Source of the DNA: JBGPLH01 sp041486365 [NCBI: Thermodesulfobacteriota bacterium]
GTDB lineage: Bacteria; JAUYMQ01
DNA length: 12,125 bases
Direction of reading: 5' to 3'
NCBI GenBank assembly: GCA_041486365.1
Contig: JBGPLH010000068.1
Coordinates: 1 to 12,125, forward strand
Below the pieces are notes generated by a model. The model had not been told where the DNA came from. It saw nothing but the letters and a program-made list of their open reading frames with translations, and ran no database searches. How positions within the stretch are numbered: position 1 is the stretch's first letter; each line of letters starts with the position of its first letter. Made by a program: the position numbers and the translations under genes. Below, piece by piece: positions 1 to 6,339 of the stretch.

Positions 1-1119
1 CGAGTTCGTGCCGCCGAGCACCGCGGCGAGGGCCTGCAGCGCCGTGCGCACGACGTTGTTGTAGGGCTGCTGCGCGGTGAGACTCGCGCCGGCCGTCTGG
101 GCGTGCGTGCGGAGGGTCCAGCTCTCGGGCTTTTTCGCGTGGAAGCGCTCCCGCATGATCCGGGCCCACATGCGCCGCGCGGCGCGGTACTTGGCGATCT
201 CCTCGAAGAGGTCGTTGTGGGCGTTGAAGAAGAAGGAGAGCCGCGGGGCGAACTCGTCCGCGTCGAGCCCCGCGTCGATCCCCGCCTGGACGTAGGCGAT
301 CCCGTCGGCCAGCGTGAAGGCCAGCTCCTGGACGGCGGTGCTCCCCGCCTCGCGGATGTGGTAGCCGCTGATCGAGATCGTGTTCCAGCGGGGGACCTCC
401 TTCGAGGCCCACGCGAGGAGATCCGTGATCAGCCGCATGCTCGGCCGGGGCGGGCAGATCCACTCCTTCTGGGCGATGTACTCCTTCAGGATGTCGTTCT
501 GGATCGTGCCGCCGAGCTTTTTCGGGTCGATCCCCCGCTCGACGGCCACCGCGACGTAGAGCGCCAGCAGGATCGGCGCAGGCGAATTGATCGTCATCGA
601 GGTAGTGACCCGGTCGAGCGGGATCCCGTCGAAGAGGATGGCCATGTCCTCGATCGTGTCCACCGCCACGCCCTCCCTGCCGACCTCACCCCGGGAGCGC
701 GGATGGTCCGAGTCGTAGCCCATGAGGGTGGGCATGTCGAAGGCGGTGGACAGACCCATCTGGCCGTTGGACAGGAGATAGTGGAAGCGGGCGTTGGTGT
801 CGCGAGCGCTGCCGAAGCCCGCGAACTGCCGCATGGTCCAGGGGCGGCCGCGGTACATCGAGGGATAGACGCCGCGGGTGTAGGGAGGCTCGCCGGGGAA
901 GCCGAGCATCTCGAGGTAGGATTTCCCCCGGCCATCCAGCGGCGTGGCGATTCGCGGGACTTCGGCGTCCGAGACCGTGCTGAAGCGCTTCTCGCGCTCG
1001 GGAGTCTTCGCCAGCGCGGGCTCGAGGACCTCCTTCTGCCAGCGCTCGAAGGCACGGGCGAGGTCCTCCGCGGTCCCCTCCGCGGCGGATGCGGCCTTCG
1101 CCTTCGGCTTGTCGGACAT
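1..1119 (-). CDS. Methylmalonyl-CoA mutase large (catalytic) subunit, N-terminal 373 residues; runs off the left edge
   Basis: Adenosylcobalamin-dependent mutase that interconverts (R)-methylmalonyl-CoA and succinyl-CoA in the cytoplasm, the last step of propionyl-CoA assimilation. The ATG at 1119 opens a frame that stays open to base 1. After a charged leader (about residues 1-75) comes the substrate-binding TIM barrel, with [17 protein letters not shown] at 82-98, GYDSDHP at 134-140, PPRPSMR at 223-229 and SGYHIREAG at 251-259. Tyr89 and Arg229 sit where methylmalonyl-CoA mutases bind the substrate carboxylate (Tyr89 and Arg207 in the Propionibacterium enzyme). Isobutyryl-CoA mutase has Phe and Gln there, so methylmalonyl-CoA is the better call. 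His254 matches the catalytic His244. The C-terminal part, and whether a B12 domain is fused or a separate subunit, lies outside the window. The start is supported by a consensus promoter about 40 bases upstream, although the ribosome binding site is weak. Confidence 0.95.
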   Translation of the reverse strand, partial: MSDKPKAKAASAAEGTAEDLARAFERWQKEVLEPALAKTPEREKRFSTVSDAEVPRIATPLDGRGKSYLEMLGFPGEPPYTRGVYPSMYRGRPWTMRQFAGFGSARDTNARFHYLLSNGQMGLSTAFDMPTLMGYDSDHPRSRGEVGREGVAVDTIEDMAILFDGIPLDRVTTSMTINSPAPILLALYVAVAVERGIDPKKLGGTIQNDILKEYIAQKEWICPPRPSMRLITDLLAWASKEVPRWNTISISGYHIREAGSTAVQELAFTLADGIAYVQAGIDAGLDADEFAPRLSFFFNAHNDLFEEIAKYRAARRMWARIMRERFHAKKPESWTLRTHAQTAGASLTAQQPYNNVVRTALQALAAVLGGTNS

Positions 1120-1136
1120 GACACACCCGGTGACGG

Positions 1137-1149
1137 GGGATTAAATCCC
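1137..1149. promoter_or_regulatory. 13-bp palindrome in the mutase leader, possible operator
   Basis: The bases GGGATT-A-AATCCC form a perfect inverted repeat with 6-base arms and a one-base centre. It lies about 10-20 bases downstream of the predicted mutase transcription start. A repressor bound here would block early elongation, but a chance palindrome cannot be excluded. No regulator gene is visible nearby. Confidence 0.35.
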
Positions 1150-1164
1150 TCCAAAATTCCGCCG

Positions 1165-1193
1165 ATTATAGGAACGGGGGGATCACCTGTCAA
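1165..1193 (-). promoter_or_regulatory. Consensus sigma-70-type promoter for the mutase gene
   Basis: Read on the minus strand, TTGACA (1188-1193) and TATAAT (1165-1170) are separated by exactly 17 bases, a perfect match to the housekeeping promoter consensus. Initiation would fall near 1158 and give a leader of about 40 bases before the mutase ATG at 1119. Such an exact match is unlikely by chance in DNA this GC-rich. The start site is inferred, not observed. Confidence 0.8.
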
Positions 1194-1284
1194 CGAAGCG
1201 GCCGTACCCCGCGCGCGACTCACCCGCGCGGCGGGCCCGACCTCGCCCTGTTTCAGCCACCCTCTTCGCAAGGAGCACCATCCC

Positions 1285-1932
1285 ATGATCCGGATCAATG
1301 CGCGGACCCTTCTCATCCTCGGGGCAGCCCTGACGGCGCTGCCCGCGCCCGGCGCTTCGGCCGCTGGAGGAGTCGTCACCCTCAGCTCCTGCTCCACGAT
1401 CAGCAAGTCCGGCGCCTACGTGCTCGGCCAGAACCTGACCCGCACCGGCGACTGCTTCAAGGTCCAGGCCAAGTTCGTGACCTTCGACCTGAACGGGCTC
1501 ACCCTGAGCGGCAACGGCTCGGGCTCGGCCATCACGGACAACGGCAGCGCGCAGCAGGCGATCCTCGTCCGCAACGGCGTGATCTCGAACTTCGCCGCGG
1601 GGGTCAACCTCGCCGCCACCACGTCCGCGCGCGTGGAGAACCTGCGGCTCATCGGAAACGTGGGAACGGGCGCTACCGTGGGCACGGGGGGCCTGGTCAA
1701 GGACTGCACGGTCACGGGCGGAACGGACGGAATCCTGGCGGGTGCGGGAAGCGCTGTCACGGGCAACAACGTGATCGGCGCCGCGGAGGCGGGGATCATG
1801 GCGGCGTGCCCGAGCACCCTGCTCGGAAACACGGCGACCGGCAGCCCGGGCGGGTGCACGGCGGGGGTGAACTGCGCGAACATCGTGACGACGGGATCGG
1901 ACTGCACGATCGAGGAGAACACCGCGCCCTGA
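1285..1932 (+). CDS. Small secreted right-handed beta-helix protein
   Basis: A 215-residue exported protein of unknown function and the only gene on the plus strand. The start is the ATG at 1285, preceded by AAGGAG at 1270-1275 with 9-base spacing. The frame is open further upstream, but that part is only the antisense of the mutase gene. Residues 1-26 form a signal peptide (basic start, leucine/alanine core, probable cleavage after ASA at 24-26). The mature part is rich in Gly, Asn, Thr and Val, with recurring short strand-turn units such as FVTFDLNGLTLSGNG, AILVRNGVISNF and ARVENLRLIGN. This is the pattern of parallel beta-helix (pectate-lyase-like fold) repeats. Several cysteines, including C36 and C57, could form disulfides outside the cytoplasm. 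No catalytic signature of a polysaccharide lyase is visible, so adhesion, surface or carbohydrate-binding roles are equally possible. It is transcribed away from the mutase and towards the carboxylase, whose stop is only 26 bases away. Confidence 0.85.
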   Translation: MIRINARTLLILGAALTALPAPGASAAGGVVTLSSCSTISKSGAYVLGQNLTRTGDCFKVQAKFVTFDLNGLTLSGNGSGSAITDNGSAQQAILVRNGVISNFAAGVNLAATTSARVENLRLIGNVGTGATVGTGGLVKDCTVTGGTDGILAGAGSAVTGNNVIGAAEAGIMAACPSTLLGNTATGSPGGCTAGVNCANIVTTGSDCTIEENTAP

Positions 1933-1958
1933 CCAGGGGCGTGGCGGGAGGACGACGC

Positions 1959-3491
1959 TCACACGGGATGCACCGCGTGCTTGCGCTCCGGGCGTGGCGG
2001 CGTCTTGTTCGCGTAGAGCGCCAGGCGGCGGGCCAGCTCGTCGCGGAGCGCGTGGCCCGGCAGGACGGCGTCGACGATGAGCTCGGAGGCGAGCCGCGAG
2101 ATGTCGATGTCCTTCCGGAACGCCTCGCGCCTGTCCTGCACGAACTTCTCGCGCTCGGACTCGGGCAGCTCGGCGATCTTGTTGGCGTACACGGCGTTCA
2201 CGGCGGCCTCGGGCCCCATCACCGCGATCATGGCCGTGGGCAGCGCGAGCGTGGCGTCCGGCTCGAAGCCCGGACCCGACATCGCATAGAGCCCCGCGCC
2301 GTAGGCCTTGCGCAGGATCACGCTGATCCGCGGCACCGTCGACTCCGAGATGCTCGCGATCATCTTCGCGCCGTGGCGGATGATCCCGGCGCGCTCGACC
2401 CGGGTGCCGATCATGAAGCCCGGAACGTCGGCGAGGAAGACGAGGGGGATGTTGAACGCGTCGCACAGGCAAATGAATCGCGCCGCCTTGTCCGCCGAGT
2501 CGACGAAGAGCACACCTCCCTTCACCTTGGGCTGGCTGGCCACGATGCCAACCGGGCGACCTTCGATGCGCGCCAGACCCGTGAGCAGCTCCCCCGCGAA
2601 CAGCGCCTTGATCTCCACCCAGGAGGCGTCGTCGATCAGGCGCGCGAGAAGGCGCTGCATGTCGAAGGGGACGTTCTGGTTGCGGGGGATGATCTCCTCG
2701 AGATCGCGCTTCGGATCGCCGGGCGCCGCGGGCTGGGCGAGCGGCGCGCTCTCGCCGCAGTGGGACGGGAGGTACGAGAGGTAACGCCGGCAGAAGTCGA
2801 TGGCGTCTTCCTCCGTCGGAACCAGCACGTCGCCGCAGCCGCTCACGCTGCAGTGCATTCGAGCCCCGCCCATCTCCTCGAGCGTGACCTTCTCGCCGAT
2901 CACCATCTCGGCCATGCGCGGGGAGCCGAGATACATGCTCGCGTTCCCCTCGACCATCACCACGATGTCGCAGAAGGACGGGATGTAGGCGCCGCCCGCC
3001 GCGCTGGGGCCGAAGAGCAGGCACACCTGCGGCACGACGCCCGAGAGCCTGGTCTGGTTGAAGAAGATCTTCCCCGCACCGCGCCGGGCGGGGAACATCT
3101 CGATCTGGTCGGTGATGCGCGCGCCCGCGGAGTCCACGAGGTACAGCATCGGGACGCGAAGCCTGTACGCCGTCTCCTGGATGCGGATGATCTTCTCCAC
3201 CGTCCGCCGACCCCAGGAGCCGGCCTTCACGGTGGAGTCGTTGGCCATGACGGCGACCGCCCGCCCGTCGATCTTCCCGAGGACGGTCACCACGCCGTCG
3301 GCCGGGAGATCGGGGCTCGTCACGTTGGCGAGCAGCCCGTCTTCGACGATATCGAACCCGAGATCGAGGAGCCTCGCCAGGCGATCGCGGACGAAGAGCT
3401 TCCCCTCGGCCTTCGCCTTGTCGTGGTACTTCGGCATCCCGCCTTGCTTGATCCGGGCGATATGCTTTTCCAGCTCCGCGTCGTCGCGCAT
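1959..3491 (-). CDS. Acyl-CoA carboxylase, carboxyltransferase (beta) subunit, probably propionyl-CoA type
   Basis: Transfers carboxyl from carboxybiotin to an acyl-CoA in the cytoplasm. At 510 residues it has the usual family length with both crotonase-like halves. The N-terminal half shows GGMPKYHDKAKAEGKLFVRDR (about 17-36, family signature), YLVDSAGARI (117-126) and FGPSAAGGAYIPSFCD (160-175, oxyanion-hole glycines). The C-terminal half shows ADVPGFMIGTRVERAGIIRHGAKM (354-377) and LPTAMIAVMGPEAAV (417-431). Propionyl-CoA is the likely substrate because the next metabolic gene on this strand is methylmalonyl-CoA mutase; methylcrotonyl-CoA or acetyl-CoA remain possible. The biotin carboxylase/carrier partner is not in the window. 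The ATG at 3491 begins just 3 bases after the stop of the AT-rich gene upstream. No good ribosome binding site or promoter is seen, so expression may depend on read-through from that gene. Confidence 0.93.
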   Translation of the reverse strand: MRDDAELEKHIARIKQGGMPKYHDKAKAEGKLFVRDRLARLLDLGFDIVEDGLLANVTSPDLPADGVVTVLGKIDGRAVAVMANDSTVKAGSWGRRTVEKIIRIQETAYRLRVPMLYLVDSAGARITDQIEMFPARRGAGKIFFNQTRLSGVVPQVCLLFGPSAAGGAYIPSFCDIVVMVEGNASMYLGSPRMAEMVIGEKVTLEEMGGARMHCSVSGCGDVLVPTEEDAIDFCRRYLSYLPSHCGESAPLAQPAAPGDPKRDLEEIIPRNQNVPFDMQRLLARLIDDASWVEIKALFAGELLTGLARIEGRPVGIVASQPKVKGGVLFVDSADKAARFICLCDAFNIPLVFLADVPGFMIGTRVERAGIIRHGAKMIASISESTVPRISVILRKAYGAGLYAMSGPGFEPDATLALPTAMIAVMGPEAAVNAVYANKIAELPESEREKFVQDRREAFRKDIDISRLASELIVDAVLPGHALRDELARRLALYANKTPPRPERKHAVHPV

Positions 3492-3494
3492 GAT

Positions 3495-4226
3495 CTACTC
3501 TTGCCCACCTGAAGTACTCTTGTCTCTCTTCACTTTCGCTTTCAGATCCAAGATCTCCTTGGTGCGCTCCGCCTTTACCACGGGCAGTACGTACACATCC
3601 TGAAGGATCGCCTTCAGGGTCTCGATAAGTAGAATGATGGTTGCAGTATCCCATTTGGGCCACGATTGCTCATGCACTTTGTCACTAGTAAGCTCTTGAA
3701 TATGGCTGATAACATCGAAAAGAACTGGGTCGGTATCAGGGTACTTTTGCTTTAAGGCTTTGATCCTAGACCCGTAGTCGCCGCCTCGTACTTCTTCTCG
3801 CACAAGCAACTCATAAATGGCTTTTCTAATGCATGCCGAAGCGCCCGTGAGGTAGTTCAGTTTGAGACACCCTTCGCCTTCCGTTATCAACTCCCGGATA
3901 GTTGCAGGAATTCGCTGATCGATAACGAAGAAAGAGGTCGGACGCGAGTAGAAGATCTCCTTATCGATATCCTTGACATCGTCACTCATTTGGAAGTTTT
4001 CATTGCCGTGCGACCAATCAGCCAATTCCATGTAGCTTAGGTGCATAGATTCCTTCATGCACGAGCTACAGCGTACCACGAGCCCATGACACCGCTTATT
4101 TTCACTCCAGTCAAATGAGAACATACCGACAGGAACGTATCGAAGGTTCTTCCGATTGCAGAAAGGACAATTGAACGTCTGATTGTCGATGAAATACTTT
4201 CGATCAAGGTGCGACTGATCTTGCAT
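3495..4226 (-). CDS. DUF4145-like protein with an N-terminal zinc ribbon
   Basis: A 243-residue protein of unknown biochemical function. C20-x2-C23 and C53-x2-C56 look like a four-cysteine zinc ribbon. The second half (about 98-210) resembles DUF4145, a helical domain seen alone or attached to restriction enzymes and other defence proteins, with FFVIDQRIPATIRELITEG, CLKLNYLTGASACIRKAIYELL and a stretch around TSDKVHEQSWPKWD. The assignment is from remembered family appearance. The ATG at 4226 is preferred because the frame's upstream extension (to TTG at 4313) runs through a hairpin, lacks family-like sequence and carries no start signal. By hand count two 60-base lines are 40-42% G+C against about 66% next door, with different codon choice, which suggests transfer. 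It sits between the enoyl-CoA hydratase and the carboxylase, splitting what looks like one metabolic operon. Confidence 0.82.
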   Translation of the reverse strand: MQDQSHLDRKYFIDNQTFNCPFCNRKNLRYVPVGMFSFDWSENKRCHGLVVRCSSCMKESMHLSYMELADWSHGNENFQMSDDVKDIDKEIFYSRPTSFFVIDQRIPATIRELITEGEGCLKLNYLTGASACIRKAIYELLVREEVRGGDYGSRIKALKQKYPDTDPVLFDVISHIQELTSDKVHEQSWPKWDTATIILLIETLKAILQDVYVLPVVKAERTKEILDLKAKVKRDKSTSGGQE

Positions 4227-4269
4227 CACCGTCTCAGTTGTTGGAGGTACCCAAGCTCGCCAAAAGCCC

Positions 4270-4297
4270 GGGGGAAGCCAGTATGTCGGCTTCCCCC
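4270..4297 (-). terminator. 10-bp stem hairpin after the enoyl-CoA hydratase gene, possible weak terminator
   Basis: GGGGGAAGCC (4270-4279) and GGCTTCCCCC (4288-4297) pair perfectly around an 8-base loop, about 30 bases past the enoyl-CoA hydratase stop. On the minus strand the stem is followed by GGGCTTTTGG, so the T-tract is short and displaced. It could be an intrinsic terminator of modest strength that separates the upstream beta-oxidation pair from the DUF4145-like gene. Confidence 0.5.
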
Positions 4298-4326
4298 CGA
4301 CAGCGAGATTCAACCCTCAGTGAAGC

Positions 4327-5115
4327 CTACCGATCCTTGAACTGCGGGGGCCGCTTCTCCAGGAACGCCGTCATCCCCTCCTTCTGATCCTCCGAGCCGA
4401 AGAGGCCGGCGAAGCCCGAAAGCTCCACCCGGAGGGCATCCTCGAGGCGGGGCTTGTCGAGCCCCTCGTCGATCGCCTTCTTTGCCGCCTTGAGCGAGAG
4501 CGCGCTGTAGCCCGCCAGCTTCGCCGCGAGCTTGCGCGCCTCGGTCATCAGATCCGCCGCGGGGATGACCGCGTTCACCAGCCCGATGGCGAGTGCGCGG
4601 TCGGCCTTGATGTTGTCGCCGCCGAGGATCAGCTCCTTGGCCACGAAGGATCCACACTTGCGCGCCAGACGCTGGGTGCCACCGAACCCCGGGATGATGC
4701 CGAGCTTGATCTCCGGCTGCCCGAAGACGGCCCGGTCGGAAGCCAGCACGACGTCGCAGGAGAGCGCAATCTCGGTGCCGCCGCCCAGCGCGAAGCCGTT
4801 CACGGCGGCGATCACGGGCTTGTCGAGCAGCTCGAGCTTGCGCATCACCTCGTGCCCCAGCGCGCCGAACCGCTGCGCCTCCTCGGGCTTCATCGCGGTC
4901 ATGGCCGCGATGTCCGCCCCCGCCACGAAGGCCTTCTCGCCCCCGCCGGTCACTATCAGCACCTTCACCGCCGGGTCCTTGGCCACCGCGTCGATGGCCG
5001 CGGAGATTTCGCGGAGCGTGTCGGGGTTGAGCGCGTTCAGCGCCTTGGGGCGATCCACGGTGAGCGTGGCGATTCGATCCGTGATCTCGAGGTGGATGTT
5101 CTGGTAGTCGGACAT
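4327..5115 (-). CDS. Enoyl-CoA hydratase (crotonase family)
   Basis: Adds water across the 2,3 double bond of short-chain enoyl-CoA esters such as crotonyl-CoA, in the cytoplasm. The ATG at 5115 is preceded by AGAGGA and gives 262 residues, the usual length for a single-domain crotonase. Key features are the CoA/oxyanion segment AFVAGADIAAM (62-72), FALGGGTEIALSCD (108-121) with Glu115, and FGQPEIKLGIIPGFGGTQRL (131-150) with Glu135. These two glutamates correspond to the catalytic pair of rat mitochondrial hydratase (Glu144 and Glu164), so true hydratase activity is likely rather than another crotonase-fold reaction. The C-terminal KRPPQFK is typical. It lies 68 bases downstream of the 3-hydroxyacyl-CoA dehydrogenase, which uses its product, and is probably co-transcribed with it. 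Chain-length preference cannot be read from the sequence. Confidence 0.95.
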   Translation of the reverse strand: MSDYQNIHLEITDRIATLTVDRPKALNALNPDTLREISAAIDAVAKDPAVKVLIVTGGGEKAFVAGADIAAMTAMKPEEAQRFGALGHEVMRKLELLDKPVIAAVNGFALGGGTEIALSCDVVLASDRAVFGQPEIKLGIIPGFGGTQRLARKCGSFVAKELILGGDNIKADRALAIGLVNAVIPAADLMTEARKLAAKLAGYSALSLKAAKKAIDEGLDKPRLEDALRVELSGFAGLFGSEDQKEGMTAFLEKRPPQFKDR

Positions 5116-5139
5116 GGTTTCCTCTGCGGCCTGAGGGGA

Positions 5140-5166
5140 GCGGGCCCGCTGCGACCGCGGGTCCGC
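5140..5166 (-). other. Intercistronic stem-loop between the dehydrogenase and hydratase genes
   Basis: GCGGGCCCGC (5140-5149) and GCGGGTCCGC (5157-5166) form a 10-bp stem with one mismatch and a 7-base loop, inside the 68-base gap. No T-tract follows on the minus strand, so it does not look like an intrinsic terminator. It could stabilise or tune the mRNA between the two cistrons. Confidence 0.45.
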
Positions 5167-5183
5167 TTTCGGGTCAGTGATCC

Positions 5184-6035
5184 CTACGCGTACTTGTAGA
5201 AGCCCCGCCCGGTCTTGCGGCCGAGCCAACCCGCGTTCACGTACTTCCGGAGCAGCGGGCAGGGGGCGTACTTCGGGTTGCCGAGATCGCGGTGGAGCAC
5301 CTCCAGCACGGCCAGCGCGGTGTCCAGCCCCACCAGGTCCGCCAGCTCAAGCGGACCCATCGGGTGGTTGGCTCCGAGCTTCATCGCCGCATCGATGGCC
5401 TCCGGCGTGGCGGCGCCCTCCATGAGCAGGTAACAGGCCTCGTTCAGGGTCGGGATCAGGCAGCGGTTCACGAGGAACCCCGGCGAGTCGACGCAGGTGA
5501 CCGGCGTCTTGCCGAGCTTCTTCGCGAGATCGGTCACCGTGCCCAGCGTCTCGTCCGATGACGCGAGTCCCCGGATCACCTCCACCAGCCCCATGAGCGG
5601 GACCGGATTGAAGAAGTGCATGCCGGCGAACCTCTCGGCGCGCTTCGTGTAGGACGCCAGTCGCGTGATCGAGATCGAGGAGGTGTTGCTCACGAGGATC
5701 ACATCGGAGCCGATCATCGCATCCAGCTCCTGGAGGACGGTCTTCTTCTGCGCCTCGTCCTCCGTGATCGCCTCGATCACGAAGTCGGCGTCCTTGGCGG
5801 CGCTTAGGTCCTCGGTGGGGTGGATGTTCTTCAGAAGCGCGTCGCGCTGCTCGGAGGTGACCTTGCCCTTGTCGATGAGCTTGAGAAGTTGCTTTCCGAT
5901 GTTCTCCTTCGACTTGGCCGCCTTGCCGTTCATGACGTCGCGGAGCACGACCGTGTGCCCCGTCGCGGCCAGGACCTGGGCGATTCCAGTGCCCATGAGG
6001 CCCGCGCCGACGACGGCCACTTTCTGGATGGACAT
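5184..6035 (-). CDS. hbd: 3-Hydroxyacyl-CoA (3-hydroxybutyryl-CoA) dehydrogenase
   Basis: Oxidises (S)-3-hydroxyacyl-CoA to 3-ketoacyl-CoA, or the reverse, in the cytoplasm. At 283 residues it matches short single-function Hbd/PaaH enzymes. The Rossmann nucleotide motif [11 protein letters not shown] is at 9-19. Active-site residues are visible: Ser119 in SNTSS, His140 in GMHFFNPVP, Glu152 twelve residues later as in the human His158/Glu170 dyad, and Asn190 in GFLVNR. The C-terminal domain has the usual [16 protein letters not shown] (223-238) and ends GRGFYKYA. The ATG at 6035 is chosen over upstream in-frame non-ATG codons because Rossmann sequence begins at once and AGAGGA lies about 8 bases before it. 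A strong promoter lies some 150 bases upstream, and enoyl-CoA hydratase follows. NADH versus NADPH use cannot be told reliably. Confidence 0.95.
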   Translation of the reverse strand: MSIQKVAVVGAGLMGTGIAQVLAATGHTVVLRDVMNGKAAKSKENIGKQLLKLIDKGKVTSEQRDALLKNIHPTEDLSAAKDADFVIEAITEDEAQKKTVLQELDAMIGSDVILVSNTSSISITRLASYTKRAERFAGMHFFNPVPLMGLVEVIRGLASSDETLGTVTDLAKKLGKTPVTCVDSPGFLVNRCLIPTLNEACYLLMEGAATPEAIDAAMKLGANHPMGPLELADLVGLDTALAVLEVLHRDLGNPKYAPCPLLRKYVNAGWLGRKTGRGFYKYA

Positions 6036-6192
6036 GGCTGGATCCTCTCTTCCTGTCGAGCGGTCGCCGGACCTTCGCGGGCGGTCCGCCTCACGCCTCC
6101 GTGACGATGGGGTGGGATGGGAGTTCCGCGGGTGCCCCCCGGCCGGGTGTGCAGGCGAATGCGGGGGCCGGTAATCCTCAAAAAGCCTGGCC

Positions 6193-6221
6193 TTTATAGC
6201 CGAAGGCCGTTGACGCGTCAA
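6193..6221 (-). promoter_or_regulatory. Near-consensus sigma-70-type promoter for the hbd - hydratase operon
   Basis: On the minus strand TTGACG (6216-6221) and TATAAA (6193-6198) are 17 bases apart, each one base off consensus. Initiation near 6186 would give a leader of about 150 GC-rich bases before the ATG at 6035. The gene-free stretch 6036-6339 holds this promoter, that leader, and 118 bases after the upstream TIR-STAND gene in which no convincing terminator or small gene is visible. Confidence 0.7.
6210..6221. promoter_or_regulatory. 12-bp perfect palindrome over the -35 box, candidate operator
   Basis: TTGACGCGTCAA is a perfect 12-base inverted repeat whose right half is the -35 element of the hbd promoter. 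A dimeric repressor bound here, for example a TetR- or GntR-family fatty-acid regulator, would occlude RNA polymerase. That identity is inference; no regulator gene is in the window. Confidence 0.4.
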
Positions 6222-6339
6222 TCAGCGCTGGCCTCCATCCAGACTCGGGTGTGAGCGGAGGGACAACCCCGGGCTCGATCGACCGCAGTCAACATTAAGC
6301 CCAAGATGAGCTGCGTGCTCTCCTCGGAATCGACCAACA

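Noticed and set aside
103-1284. Long plus-strand open frame upstream of and in frame with the beta-helix gene
   Set aside because: It is the antisense of methylmalonyl-CoA mutase, is Arg/Gly/Asp-rich without domain features, and the signal peptide and AAGGAG site place the real start at 1285.
1920-1945. Small GC-rich inverted repeat between the convergent beta-helix and carboxylase genes as a bidirectional terminator
   Set aside because: The stem is imperfect and neither side has a T-tract.
1806-3512. 568-codon plus-strand open frame
   Set aside because: Antisense of the carboxylase; composition is His/Arg/Asp/Glu-rich with no recognisable domain.
1183-3663. 826-codon minus-strand open frame
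   Set aside because: It overlaps the carboxylase in another frame and is dominated by Arg, Gly and Ala, as expected for an alternate frame of GC-rich DNA.
4227-4313. Longer start (TTG at 4313) for the DUF4145-like gene
   Set aside because: The extra 29 codons run through a perfect 10-bp hairpin and show no family-like sequence; the ATG at 4226 leads straight into the zinc ribbon.
6036-6221. Longer start for the 3-hydroxyacyl-CoA dehydrogenase
   Set aside because: The extension would begin within the -35 box of the promoter and encodes Arg/Pro-rich sequence before the Rossmann fold.
6264-6292. TTGACT on the minus strand as a second -35 box
   Set aside because: No -10-like hexamer lies at a suitable distance downstream.
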